Assembly (NCBI GenBank): GCA_017448345.1
Contig: JAFSLP010000004.1
Coordinates: 1-64,000, forward strand
Direction: 5' to 3'
Length of the DNA: 64,000 bases
Origin: Paludibacteraceae bacterium
Lineage (GTDB): Bacteria > Bacteroidota > Bacteroidia > Bacteroidales > Paludibacteraceae
The notes under the pieces are model-generated. The model saw only the letters and a program-made list of their open reading frames with translations. It ran no database searches and was not told the DNA's origin. Below are positions 24,474-33,366 of this stretch, piece after piece. A program made the translations under genes and the position numbers. Position 1 is the stretch's first letter. The number at the start of each line of letters is the position of its first letter.

Positions 24474-26192
24474 ATGAAAGCATTTAATAAAATAGTACTT
24501 TGTACTTTGTTACTTAGTACCTTTATTCTCGCCTCTTGCGATAATTTCCTCAATCAGGACGCTCCGCAGGGTATCTTGTCCGAGGATCAGGTGAACGACC
24601 CGCTGTATATAGACAATGTGTGCATCTCTGCATACGCGGTGTTTATCTCGGCAGAGGATGTGAACTCCTCTTTCTCGATGTGGAACTTCGATGTCCGCTC
24701 TGACGATGCCTACAAAGGCGGTATCAGCGAGAATGACGGTGATGTGTTCCATCAGTTAGAGATCAGCCAAGGCATCATGACCACCAACTGGAACATCAAC
24801 GATATGTGGGTTCGTCTGTACAACTGTCTGAGCCGTGTCAATGCCGCCATCGACGCCCTCAACGCCATGCCGGACACATACGAGCTCAAGGCACAGCGTC
24901 TGGGCGAGATGAAGTTCCTGCGTGCTTACGGTCATTTCCTGTTGAAAAGGCTCTACAAGAACATCCCCTTTGTAGTGGAGCCGAACATGAAACAAGCCGA
25001 CTATAACAACCTCAGCAACACCAAGTACACGAACGACGAGGGTTGGCAGCTGATAGCCGATGATCTGGAGTATGCATACAGCACCCTGCCGGTCAGCCAA
25101 GCGGAGAAAGGCCGTCCTACGCAAGCCTCGGCAGCCGGTCTGCTCGCCAAGGTATATCTGTACAAGGCGTACCGTCAGGATGACCCTGCAAGCCATGCCG
25201 TGACCGGGATCAGCCAAGAGGATTTGCAGAAAGTGCTCACCTATACCGAGGAGAATATCTATACTTCCGCCGGTTACGGTCTGGAGGATGATTTCCATAA
25301 TAACTTCCGTCCCGAGCCGCAATATGAAAACGGCAAGGAGAGTCTCTGGGCGATGCAGTATTCGACCAACGACGGCACGAACCTTGGTAACTGCAACTGG
25401 TCGTACGGTCTGATGGTACCGTCCCGTATCGAAGGCGGTTGTGATTTCTACAAGCCGAGCCAGAACCTCGTGAACGCTTTCCGTACCGACAAGAACGGTC
25501 TGCCCTATATCGGTTCGTTCAACCAGCAGGATTTCGATGCCAAGACCGAGACAGCCGACCCGCGTCTGTGGCTGACGGTAGGTATCCCCGATTTCCCGTA
25601 CGAGTTCAACCCGGGCTATATGATGAACCGGACCCAGAACTGGAGCCGCTCCAACGGTCTGTACGGCTACTACGTCACCCTGAAGCACAATGTAGATCCC
25701 GACGACGGTTACCTGATCCGTTCCACACTGTGGTTCGGCAGCCCGATGAACCGTATCGTGGTCCGTTACGCCGACGTGCTGCTGATGCGTGCCGAGGCAC
25801 TGGCTCAATTAGGTAGAGGCGACGAGGCTGTCGCCCTTGTGAACCAGCTCCGTAACCGCGCTGCACGCAGCACCGCTATGCTCGCCGGATATGACACCAA
25901 CTACGGTGCACGTATCTTCGTGAAGCCCTACAGCGATGCCTCCGACGCACTCGCCAAGGTGAAGATGGAGCGCCGTCTGGAACTCGCCATGGAGTCCGAG
26001 CGTTTCTTCGACCTCGTACGCTGGGGCGAAGCAGAGCAGGTAATCAATCAGTATTACCTTGAGGAAGCCAACGACTGCCGTATCTACGCCACAGCCAAGT
26101 TCACCGCCAACAAGAACGAGTACCTGCCTATCCCTCATGAGCAGGTGGCTGCATCCAACGGACATTATAAACAAAACATAGGAGGATGGTAG
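24474..26192 (+). CDS. susD: SusD/RagB-family surface lipoprotein, locus 2
   Basis: 572 residues, lipoprotein signal ending in ILASC. SusD hallmarks: CDNFLNQDAPQG, MWNFDVRSDDAYKGG, FLRAYGHFLL, and MERRLELAMESERFFDLVRW. It pairs with susC2. The 56-base gap after susC2 is filled with GTTGAAA/GTTGATA words ending just at the start codon. The signal peptide again uses GTACTTTGTACTTTG words. Substrate inferred as fructan oligosaccharides. Confidence 0.95.
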   Translation: MKAFNKIVLCTLLLSTFILASCDNFLNQDAPQGILSEDQVNDPLYIDNVCISAYAVFISAEDVNSSFSMWNFDVRSDDAYKGGISENDGDVFHQLEISQGIMTTNWNINDMWVRLYNCLSRVNAAIDALNAMPDTYELKAQRLGEMKFLRAYGHFLLKRLYKNIPFVVEPNMKQADYNNLSNTKYTNDEGWQLIADDLEYAYSTLPVSQAEKGRPTQASAAGLLAKVYLYKAYRQDDPASHAVTGISQEDLQKVLTYTEENIYTSAGYGLEDDFHNNFRPEPQYENGKESLWAMQYSTNDGTNLGNCNWSYGLMVPSRIEGGCDFYKPSQNLVNAFRTDKNGLPYIGSFNQQDFDAKTETADPRLWLTVGIPDFPYEFNPGYMMNRTQNWSRSNGLYGYYVTLKHNVDPDDGYLIRSTLWFGSPMNRIVVRYADVLLMRAEALAQLGRGDEAVALVNQLRNRAARSTAMLAGYDTNYGARIFVKPYSDASDALAKVKMERRLELAMESERFFDLVRWGEAEQVINQYYLEEANDCRIYATAKFTANKNEYLPIPHEQVAASNGHYKQNIGGW

Positions 26193-26200
26193 GAGCGTTC

Positions 26201-26291
26201 GGCAATCGGTGTGCAAAGGCCGATACCGCTCTGCTAAATCGGCAGGCAACCGATGCCTCCGCTCTCCCCAAAAATCACAGATTTTCGGGGA
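26201..26291 (+). other. Structured spacer between susD2 and the binding-protein gene
   Basis: Two stem-loops fill the 126-base gap. The first has outer arms GGCAATCGGT (26201) and ACCGATGCC (26249) around an inner GCCGAT/ATCGGC (26219, 26238). The second pairs TCCCCAAAAATC (26265-26276) with GATTTTCGGGGA (26280-26291) with one mismatch. Neither is followed by a T-run. They may set relative expression by RNA processing or attenuation. The inner loop words resemble those of the 18997 and 48442 repeats. Confidence 0.55.
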
Positions 26292-26318
26292 CCCCAGTAA
26301 ACTAATAAAATAAAGATT

Positions 26319-27704
26319 ATGAAAACAATCAATAAAACAGCCCTTGTACTTTGTATGTTGTCCCTTTGTACATTGTTCGTGGCTTGTAACAAATGGGACA
26401 ACTCCTTCGCCGTCAACGGTGATTGCAAGATTGACAGTCTGGTGCTGGATACCTACGCAGGTGTGGTGGACCATGCTGCCCGTACCGTAGTGGTGGGAGT
26501 TCCCGAGAACCATGACGACCAGCAGATGACTATCACCCTGCTGAATCTCTCCGCAGGTGCCACTGCCAGTCACAAGGTGGGCGACCGGGTGAATATGACG
26601 ACCCCGATGGCTATCCGTGTGGAGAACGGCAATGTATATCAAGATTATAAAGTGTCGGTAAAACATGATGAAGCCCGCATCCTCTCTTTTGCGCTCAACG
26701 ACACCTATGTCGGCATCATCGACCAGAGTGCAAGGACCATCAGCGTCTCCGTACCAGTCGGCACGGATCTCAAGAACCTCGTTCCAACGGTCAAGACGAC
26801 AGACGGAGCCACGCTCAGTCCCCGTGCCGGTGTACCGTGTGATTTCACAAACCCTGTGGAGTTCACGGTCTCGTATAACAGCGCCTCAACGACCTATACC
26901 GTTACGGTGAAAGAGAAGGGCAACCCCGTTGTTCTGTATCTCGGTCTGGCAGAGACAGCAGCGCAACTGAACCCGGAGGAGCAGGAGGCAGTCAACTGGA
27001 TGTTAGCCAATGTAGAGAACTCCGACTATGCATCGTTTGCCGACTTGGCAGCCAACCGCGTGGTGCTGAGCGACTGCAAGGTCATCTGGTGGCATTTCCA
27101 TGTGGACGGAGGTCTGGAGGGCAAAGAGCGCTTTGAGCAGGCTACTCCGGAGGTGATGGATCCTCTGGCGCTGGACAAACTGAAATCCTACTATCAGGCA
27201 GGCGGTTCGTTCCTGCTGACACGTTATGCGGTCAACCTGCCCTATTATCTGGGTGAAGCCGAGTGTTTCCCGAACAATGCATGGGGAGGCAAAGAGGCAG
27301 AGGCAGAGCGTGCAGGCGGTCCGTGGGAGTTTGCCATCACCGGCCATACTGACCATGCCCTGTGGCAGAACCTGACGATGAATCCGACGGCATTGGATCA
27401 TGTCTATACCTGCGACGAAGGATACAAGATCACCAACTCGACAGCGCAGTACCATATCGGCACCGACTGGGGCGGATACGACAACCGTGAGGTCTTCCGG
27501 CAGAAGACAGGAGCCGTGGATATCGCCGGCGGTAACGACGCCGTGGTGGCTTGGGAGTTCCGGCGGACGGCGGAGCACGGTGCTATCATCTGTATCGGTT
27601 CCGGCTGCTACGACTGGTACACCACCTCCGAGGAGGGCAAGGACTACTACCACCACAACGTGGAGAAGATAACCGAAAACGCGTTTAACTATCTGAAACA
27701 ATAA
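26319..27704 (+). CDS. Surface lipoprotein with two DUF5018-like modules and one DUF4960-type domain
   Basis: 461 residues; lipoprotein signal ends in LFVAC. Two beta modules of about 80 residues follow (about 25-110 and 115-198), each ending with a YKVSVK or YTVTVKEKG strand; these look like DUF5018. The C-terminal 260 residues are a DUF4960-type domain: EEQEAVNWMLANV, VIWWHFHVDGG, YYQAGGSFLLTRYAV, and GAIICIGSGCYDWY. The EDHNC signature is replaced (it reads HVYTCDEGY), so this copy is diverged. It is the positional and architectural counterpart of BT1761 as I recall that protein. Probable surface fructan-binding protein of locus 2. Confidence 0.75.
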   Translation: MKTINKTALVLCMLSLCTLFVACNKWDNSFAVNGDCKIDSLVLDTYAGVVDHAARTVVVGVPENHDDQQMTITLLNLSAGATASHKVGDRVNMTTPMAIRVENGNVYQDYKVSVKHDEARILSFALNDTYVGIIDQSARTISVSVPVGTDLKNLVPTVKTTDGATLSPRAGVPCDFTNPVEFTVSYNSASTTYTVTVKEKGNPVVLYLGLAETAAQLNPEEQEAVNWMLANVENSDYASFADLAANRVVLSDCKVIWWHFHVDGGLEGKERFEQATPEVMDPLALDKLKSYYQAGGSFLLTRYAVNLPYYLGEAECFPNNAWGGKEAEAERAGGPWEFAITGHTDHALWQNLTMNPTALDHVYTCDEGYKITNSTAQYHIGTDWGGYDNREVFRQKTGAVDIAGGNDAVVAWEFRRTAEHGAIICIGSGCYDWYTTSEEGKDYYHHNVEKITENAFNYLKQ

Positions 27705-27710
27705 AGTCTT

Positions 27711-29345
27711 ATGAAAGCAATAAATAAAATAGCCTTTGTACTTGGTACTTTGTCTCTTGGTACCTTGTTTACAGCTTGCCGGCAGAACATCCCGGAGGAG
27801 CAGAAAGACTGGGAAAACACGACCGTCTATTTCCCTTCGTCGGACGAGCCGGTTAGCACGACGTATTACAACCCCTCGGCGGGTTCGGTAGGGGACCCGC
27901 TCCCGTTCTATGACCCGGTGGCAAAGGAATATAAGATTCTCTACCTCCATAATTTCGAGCAGAACATGGAGCAGACTTTCCACCCGTTGTGGGGTCTGCG
28001 TACGTCGGATGCCGCCAGCTATACGCCGATGGGCGAGGTACTGCCTACCGGTCTGGCAGGCGAGCAGGATGCCGCATTAGGAACAGGCTGCGTCGTCTAT
28101 GACGAGTCGGAGAAGCTGTATTACATCTATTACACCGGCGAGCGTTACAAACCCTCATCGGATGAGGACCGTCAGGTAGTGATGCGTGCCACCAGTCCGG
28201 ATTTCGTGACATGGACGAAAGATCCGCTCTTCCGTCTGCGCGGCAGTGAGTACGGATACAGCACTCTCAACTTCCGCGACCCGTATATATGGCGGATGGA
28301 CGACGGCTGGCATATGATTGTCTCGACCAAGCCGATGTCTTCCGGAGCGCGCATGGAGGAGAAAGACGGTTGTTTCGCCGAGTTCGTATCCACCGACCTG
28401 AAGAACTGGGAGCACAAGGGTGTGTTCTCCAAGATGATATGGGACCGTTTCTTGGAGTGCCCCAATGTGTTCAAGATGGGTGACTGGTGGTATTTGACTT
28501 ACAGCGACATGTCCGCCTTCGAACGCCGTGTACATTACCTCAAAGGGCATACGCTTGACGAGCTGAAAGCAGCCACCGGTCCGACATGGCCCGACAACAA
28601 AGAGGGTGCATTGGACTGCCGTGCTTTCTATGCGGGCAACACCGCCTCTGACGGAAGCGAGCGGTATATATGGGGCTGGTGTCCGGAGCGTCGCGGCAAG
28701 GACAACACCGACATCTCCGCCGATGCCGAGCCGAAATGGGGCGGCAGCCTTGTGGCGCATAAGCTTATCCAGCGCGAAGACGGTACGCTTTATACCGCCC
28801 CTGTGCCTGCCATGAACGGCAAGTACGCTGCCACCCAAGAAGTGAAGGCCGTCAAGACATGGGGTACAGAGGAAGGCAATCTCTCCGTCGAGTCCGGCGT
28901 TTACAGCATGAAAGCCTACAGCAGTGCGATGTTCAGCACCCTCGGTTACCACAACCATATCTCCATGACTGTCACGACGGGTTCCAAGGCAGACCGTTTC
29001 GGTATCTCGTTCGTACGCGGCGACCGCAAAGACGGCGACACCACCTACGAGAAATACTACAGTATCATGGTCTGCCCCGATGACAACGGAAACAAGCATT
29101 ATATCCGTTTCGAGGAGGAACAGGGCGTATGGGAACTGAAAGGCGGCGGCAGTTACTCGTTCGTGACACCGGCTGACAACACCTATACGATAGACATCTA
29201 TACCGACAACTCGGTGATGGTGATGTATATCAATGACATCGTCACCTACACGCAGCGTATCTACGGTATCCAGCGCAACTGCTGGTCTGTCAACTGCTAC
29301 GAGGGCGAGATGACCGTCAAGGATATCCAAATCAAGCAATACTGA
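27711..29345 (+). CDS. GH32-family lipoprotein, divergent subgroup
   Basis: 544 residues, lipoprotein signal ending in LFTAC. The propeller starts with SVGDPLPFYD, where Asp62 is the expected nucleophile; RDP is present as NFRDPYIW (Asp190) and the acid/base motif as FLECPN (Glu249). The classical WMNDPNG block is missing, which marks a divergent GH32 subgroup. The C-terminal ~200 residues form a beta-sandwich. Starts six bases after the preceding stop. Likely a fructan hydrolase acting at the surface or in the periplasm; linkage preference cannot be read from the sequence. Confidence 0.85.
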   Translation: MKAINKIAFVLGTLSLGTLFTACRQNIPEEQKDWENTTVYFPSSDEPVSTTYYNPSAGSVGDPLPFYDPVAKEYKILYLHNFEQNMEQTFHPLWGLRTSDAASYTPMGEVLPTGLAGEQDAALGTGCVVYDESEKLYYIYYTGERYKPSSDEDRQVVMRATSPDFVTWTKDPLFRLRGSEYGYSTLNFRDPYIWRMDDGWHMIVSTKPMSSGARMEEKDGCFAEFVSTDLKNWEHKGVFSKMIWDRFLECPNVFKMGDWWYLTYSDMSAFERRVHYLKGHTLDELKAATGPTWPDNKEGALDCRAFYAGNTASDGSERYIWGWCPERRGKDNTDISADAEPKWGGSLVAHKLIQREDGTLYTAPVPAMNGKYAATQEVKAVKTWGTEEGNLSVESGVYSMKAYSSAMFSTLGYHNHISMTVTTGSKADRFGISFVRGDRKDGDTTYEKYYSIMVCPDDNGNKHYIRFEEEQGVWELKGGGSYSFVTPADNTYTIDIYTDNSVMVMYINDIVTYTQRIYGIQRNCWSVNCYEGEMTVKDIQIKQY

Positions 29346-29395
29346 TTGCGCAGTTTATGTAATTTACTTCCATAACCATTTAAAATTATACATTT

Positions 29396-30241
29396 ATGAA
29401 AAAGATTTCTATTCTTGCGCTTTTCGCAGCGCTGGTAGCGATGAATGTACAGGCTACCGACCTCTTCACAGAGGGCAAACATGTGTCATGGGACGAAGGT
29501 GGTGTGCAGATAGCCAAAGAGGCTTTCTCAGAGGCACAACCCGGTCAGAAGATTGCAGTGACCTTCACGGATGCTTCCGACGGTATCGAGTTCAAGGTGT
29601 TGGGTGATTTTCATCACCTGCCCGGCAGCCGTGAAGCGGCATGGATTAACGGTAACGGCACGTTCGAGCAGTTCCTGACCGCCAAAGCGGTAGAAGACCT
29701 GCAGGCCAACGGTCTGGAAATCATCGGTGCCAACTTCTTCTGCGCCAAAGTGGAACTGCTGGACGGCAAGACCCTGAAAGAGGGTATTTCCGTATGGACC
29801 GGTTTCTTCTGGGCTGACGAATGGAGCACACTGGAGTTGTATGCTGAGGGCTACAACTACGTGGATTTTGCGAAGGTGACGGCACTCCGCATCTATTCCG
29901 AGGCGAACCGCTCGGACTTTGTCATCAACGTCAAGGAGTCATGGGAAGAAAGCGGACATATTGCCGACCACAATGCCATGACCGCAGGTGAGGGGTACAT
30001 GGAGCTGGCACTCACCGACGAGCTCCGCACCCGTCTGGCTAATGCCGGTCACTGGATGGTGCAGTTCAACAAAGAGACAGGCGAGCCCTTCAACGTGACG
30101 GACATCGTCCTCGTGGGTGACTTCTCTTCCGCTATCGGCCACACCGCCGTTGAGACCAAGGCTGTCAAGACCATCGAGAACGGACAGATAGTAATCCTCA
30201 AAAACGGCATCAGATACAACGCATTGGGCATACAGCTCTGA
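29396..30241 (+). CDS. Secreted protein with two related beta-sandwich modules
   Basis: 281 residues, signal peptide ending in VQA. Two modules can be aligned: about 20-120 (WDEGGVQIAKEAF, then FLTAKAVEDLQANGLEIIG) and about 125-245 (ADEWSTLELYAEGY, then LALTDELRTRLANAGHWMV). This type of jelly-roll module accompanies secreted carbohydrate enzymes in Bacteroidales and is probably carbohydrate-binding. The tail KTIENGQIVILKNGIRYN resembles an export/sorting tail and matches the ending of the 15808 product in pattern. Last gene of the susC2 operon. Family name not recognised. Confidence 0.6.
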   Translation: MKKISILALFAALVAMNVQATDLFTEGKHVSWDEGGVQIAKEAFSEAQPGQKIAVTFTDASDGIEFKVLGDFHHLPGSREAAWINGNGTFEQFLTAKAVEDLQANGLEIIGANFFCAKVELLDGKTLKEGISVWTGFFWADEWSTLELYAEGYNYVDFAKVTALRIYSEANRSDFVINVKESWEESGHIADHNAMTAGEGYMELALTDELRTRLANAGHWMVQFNKETGEPFNVTDIVLVGDFSSAIGHTAVETKAVKTIENGQIVILKNGIRYNALGIQL

Positions 30242-30257
30242 TTTCCGCTCTGTTTTT

Positions 30258-30312
30258 GTTGCAAAATATGTCATTTGCGTTGCGATGTAACAAAAATGTC
30301 ATACTTTGCAAC
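30258..30312. promoter_or_regulatory. 55-bp operator, copy D
   Basis: Sites start at 30258 (GTTGCAAAATATG), 30279 (GTTGCGATGTAAC) and 30300 (CATACTTTGCAAC); 21-base period, 32 bases to the -7 box. It places the GH32-permease-fructokinase operon in the same regulon. Confidence 0.85.
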
Positions 30313-30319
30313 ATTATTT

Positions 30320-30351
30320 TTTGTGTATCTGAAATAAAAGGCGTACCTTTG
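30320..30351 (+). promoter_or_regulatory. Promoter of the GH32-permease-fructokinase operon
   Basis: TTTG at 30320-30323, 20-base spacer, TACCTTTG at 30344-30351; transcription would start close to 30360, about 20 bases before the ATG at 30381. Confidence 0.9.
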
Positions 30352-30380
30352 CAGACGATTTTTAATAATTAACCGTTGCG

Positions 30381-32132
30381 ATGAAAAATACAATCCGATT
30401 TATGATGATGTGCGTGGCAGCCGTACTGGTGTCTTGCAGTACCTCCACCGCGCCCAAACACACATGTACCCAAGTTTCTGTTCTCCGTGCCAACGGCTCT
30501 GACGGCGTGCTATGGCTGCCCGTGCAGGAGTCCATGGGAGAGGCGAACATCCGTATTCTGGCAGATAACAACCAGCTGGAGTTTATCCGTGTCAGGCTGG
30601 CAAAAGACAGCATTGACTATTTTGTGCCCTACGAGTTGAGCCGTTGGGGTGGGCGGGACCTTGTTATAGAGTTCCGCACGTGGCTGCCGGATACCGTCCG
30701 CCGCGACAAAATGGTCTGCTGGGAAGCCATTCGAATTACGAATGACGAATTAAAAATTACGAATGACGATTCTCCCTACCGCTCGCTGTACCACCAGACG
30801 CCTGCGTACGGTTGGATGAACGACCCGAACGGCATGTATTATGACGAGGCGTCAGGTCTCTGGCACCTCTACTACCAGCATAACCCCTACGGTGCGATGT
30901 GGGGAAACATGCACTGGGCACATTCCACCAGCCGTGACCTGCTCCATTGGGAGCACCAGCCTATAGCAATCCGTCCTACCGCCCTCGGGACGATTTTCTC
31001 CGGTTCGTGCGACATTGACCGCAATAACACCGCCGGTTTCGGAGAGAACGCCGTGGTGGCACTGTTCACCTCCGATGGCGAGAGCCAGAAACAGGCGATT
31101 GCGTACAGCCTTGACGGCGGACAGACGTTCACCCATTATGCCGGCAACCCGGTGCTGACAGATACTATCGCCGACTTCCGCGACCCGAAAGTGTTCCGGG
31201 ATACCATCACCAACCGATGGGTCATGGCATTGGCGTGCCAGCAGGAGGTGCGTTTTTATGCCTCCGAGAACCTCAAGGACTGGACTTACCTCTCGCGCTT
31301 CGGCGAGGGATACGGCTGCCATGACGGCGTATGGGAGTGCCCGGACCTGATTAAGGTACAAAGTGACAAAGGACAAGGTACAAAGGAAAGCAAATGGGTG
31401 CTGCTCGTCAATATCAACCCGGGAGGACCCTTCGGCGGTTCGGCTACCCAGTATTTCGTGGGGGACTGGGACGGCAAGGAGTTCAAATGTGAAAATAGTA
31501 AATGCGAAAATGGCCAAAAGACCAAGTGGCTGGATTACGGCAAGGACCACTATGCTACCGTCACATGGCATAACGCGCCGGACAACCGTGTTGTGGCTAT
31601 CGGCTGGATGTCCAACTGGCAATACGCCAACCAGCTGCCTACCCTGCCTTTCCGCTCGCAGAACACCATCGCCCGTGACCTCTCTCTTTATATAGACGAC
31701 GCAGGCGAATACCGCGTGGCTGTCAAGCCCTCGCCGGAATCCATGGCGTTGCGCGGAGAGGTGGTCAACAACCTGCCGGACGCTGCTGTCGTCGAACTGA
31801 CACTGGACGGAAAGCAGGACGCGCTCATCACCCTTGCCAACGATAAAGGCGAGAAAGTGGTCATGACCCTTGATGTACACCGCCAGACTTTCTCCATGGA
31901 CAGAACGGCTGCCGGAGACTGCTCGTTCTCTCCTGACTTTGCCGCCGTCACCACCGCGCCGCTCTTTGTCAAGCGCGACATGTATCATGTCACTCTCTTC
32001 ATCGACCATTGCTCTATCGAGGCGTTCGACGGCGAAGGTGCTTGGGCGATGACCAACCTCGTCTTCCCCTCCGAACCCTATAACCGCTTGGACGTGCAGG
32101 GCGGTGAAGCGAAGATATATAATATCCGTTAA
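30381..32132 (+). CDS. GH32 exo-type fructosidase lipoprotein with N-terminal DUF4980-like domain
   Basis: 583 residues; lipoprotein signal ends in LVSC. Residues about 20-115 form a beta domain of the DUF4980 type, then a linker and a GH32 catalytic domain with intact motifs GWMNDPNG (Asp148), DFRDPK (Asp268) and WECPDL (Glu319), and a C-terminal sandwich. Three in-frame word inserts are visible: GAATTAC/GAATGAC words at 30731-30770 in the linker, GACAAAGG/GTACAAAG words near 31360-31391, and GAAAATG words near 31487-31520. BT1759/BT1765-like exo-fructosidases release fructose in the periplasm; this protein is placed with the permease and fructokinase, so the same role is likely. Confidence 0.9.
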   Translation: MKNTIRFMMMCVAAVLVSCSTSTAPKHTCTQVSVLRANGSDGVLWLPVQESMGEANIRILADNNQLEFIRVRLAKDSIDYFVPYELSRWGGRDLVIEFRTWLPDTVRRDKMVCWEAIRITNDELKITNDDSPYRSLYHQTPAYGWMNDPNGMYYDEASGLWHLYYQHNPYGAMWGNMHWAHSTSRDLLHWEHQPIAIRPTALGTIFSGSCDIDRNNTAGFGENAVVALFTSDGESQKQAIAYSLDGGQTFTHYAGNPVLTDTIADFRDPKVFRDTITNRWVMALACQQEVRFYASENLKDWTYLSRFGEGYGCHDGVWECPDLIKVQSDKGQGTKESKWVLLVNINPGGPFGGSATQYFVGDWDGKEFKCENSKCENGQKTKWLDYGKDHYATVTWHNAPDNRVVAIGWMSNWQYANQLPTLPFRSQNTIARDLSLYIDDAGEYRVAVKPSPESMALRGEVVNNLPDAAVVELTLDGKQDALITLANDKGEKVVMTLDVHRQTFSMDRTAAGDCSFSPDFAAVTTAPLFVKRDMYHVTLFIDHCSIEAFDGEGAWAMTNLVFPSEPYNRLDVQGGEAKIYNIR

Positions 32133-32159
32133 ATTGTTAAAATGTTAAATCGTTATAGT

Positions 32160-33320
32160 ATGTCTAACACACCCAAAACATCCAAGTTTGCATTATTATC
32201 CGTGATGCTCTGTTTCTTCACCATGGGCTTCGTGGATCTTGTGGGTATTGCTTCCAACTATGTGCAGCAAGACCTCGGTCTGACCCATTCACAGGCGAAT
32301 ATCATGCCTTCGCTCGTCTTCTTCTGGTTTTTGATTTTCTCTGTGCCTACCGGCATGCTGATGAACAAAATCGGACGGAAGAAAACGGTACTCCTCTCTA
32401 TTATTGTCACCGTCCTGTCGCTGTTGTTGCCTCTCTGTGGCGAGAGTTATGCGATGATGCTTGTAGCTTTCTCGCTCCTCGGTATCGGCAATGCGCTGAT
32501 GCAGACCTCCCTCAACCCGCTGGTGTCGAATATTGTGACAGGCAATCTCTCCTCGACCCTGACCTTTGGTCAGTTCGTCAAAGCGATTGCTTCTTTCCTC
32601 GCGCCGTATATTGCGATGTGGGGGGCTACAGAAGCCATACCCCATATGGGCTTGGGCTGGAAAGTGCTGTTCCCAATCTACGCCATCATCGGTATCATAG
32701 CCATCCTTGCGCTCGCTTGCACTACCATTCATGAGGAACCGGTGGCGAAAGGCTCGTCTTTCGTGGATTGCTTCAAACTGCTGGGCAAGCCTTTTATCCT
32801 GCTCTGTTTCTTGGGTATCATGTGCCATGTGGGCATTGATGTCGGCACCAACACCACCGCGCCGAAGATTCTCATGGAGCGCCTTGGTATGGACTTGGCG
32901 GCTGCCGGATTTGCCACCTCGCTGTACTTCATCTTCCGTACCATCGGATGTCTCACCGGCTCGGCTATCCTCCGCCTCATCCCGGAGAAACTCTTCTTTG
33001 CCATCTCCGTCTGCATGATTATTGCAGCGATGGTTCTCTTGGCTACAGGAGACGCTCAATGGGTGCTCTATACCGGTATTGCCTTGGTCGGTTTCGGCAA
33101 CAGTAATATCTTCTCCATTTGCTTCGCGCAGGCTCTGAACCATGACCCGGAGCATAAGAATGAGATTTCGGGTCTCATGATCATGGGTCTGTTCGGCGGA
33201 ACGATCTTCCCGCTCTGTATGGGCTTTGCCTCTGACCTTATGGGCTCGCTCGGTGCCGTTCTCGTCATGGCACTCGGAGCCGCTTATCTTACCTTCTTTA
33301 CGTTGAAGATAAAACAATAA
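32160..33320 (+). CDS. MFS sugar permease, probable fructose importer
   Basis: 386 residues, about 12 transmembrane helices. The first helix region FTMGFVDLVGIASNY and the loop MLMNKIGRKKTVLL are typical of the fucose-permease-like MFS group. The B. thetaiotaomicron levan locus uses such a permease (BT1758) next to fructokinase. I choose the ATG at 32160 (MSNTPKTSKF) over 32142 because the bases between are GTTAAA filler words. Inner-membrane fructose uptake is inferred from its position between the fructosidase and the fructokinase. Confidence 0.85.
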   Translation: MSNTPKTSKFALLSVMLCFFTMGFVDLVGIASNYVQQDLGLTHSQANIMPSLVFFWFLIFSVPTGMLMNKIGRKKTVLLSIIVTVLSLLLPLCGESYAMMLVAFSLLGIGNALMQTSLNPLVSNIVTGNLSSTLTFGQFVKAIASFLAPYIAMWGATEAIPHMGLGWKVLFPIYAIIGIIAILALACTTIHEEPVAKGSSFVDCFKLLGKPFILLCFLGIMCHVGIDVGTNTTAPKILMERLGMDLAAAGFATSLYFIFRTIGCLTGSAILRLIPEKLFFAISVCMIIAAMVLLATGDAQWVLYTGIALVGFGNSNIFSICFAQALNHDPEHKNEISGLMIMGLFGGTIFPLCMGFASDLMGSLGAVLVMALGAAYLTFFTLKIKQ

Positions 33321-33366
33321 TTCGTAATTCGTAATTTTTAATTCGTAATTTTTAATTCGTAATTCC

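Noticed and set aside
28155..29339. 394-residue minus-strand frame, and similar long ones at 24756-25808, 30852-32009 and 32289-33449
   Set aside because: All are antisense to clear SusD, GH32 or permease genes. GC-rich third positions in locus 2 remove stop codons on the opposite strand, so long shadow frames are expected.
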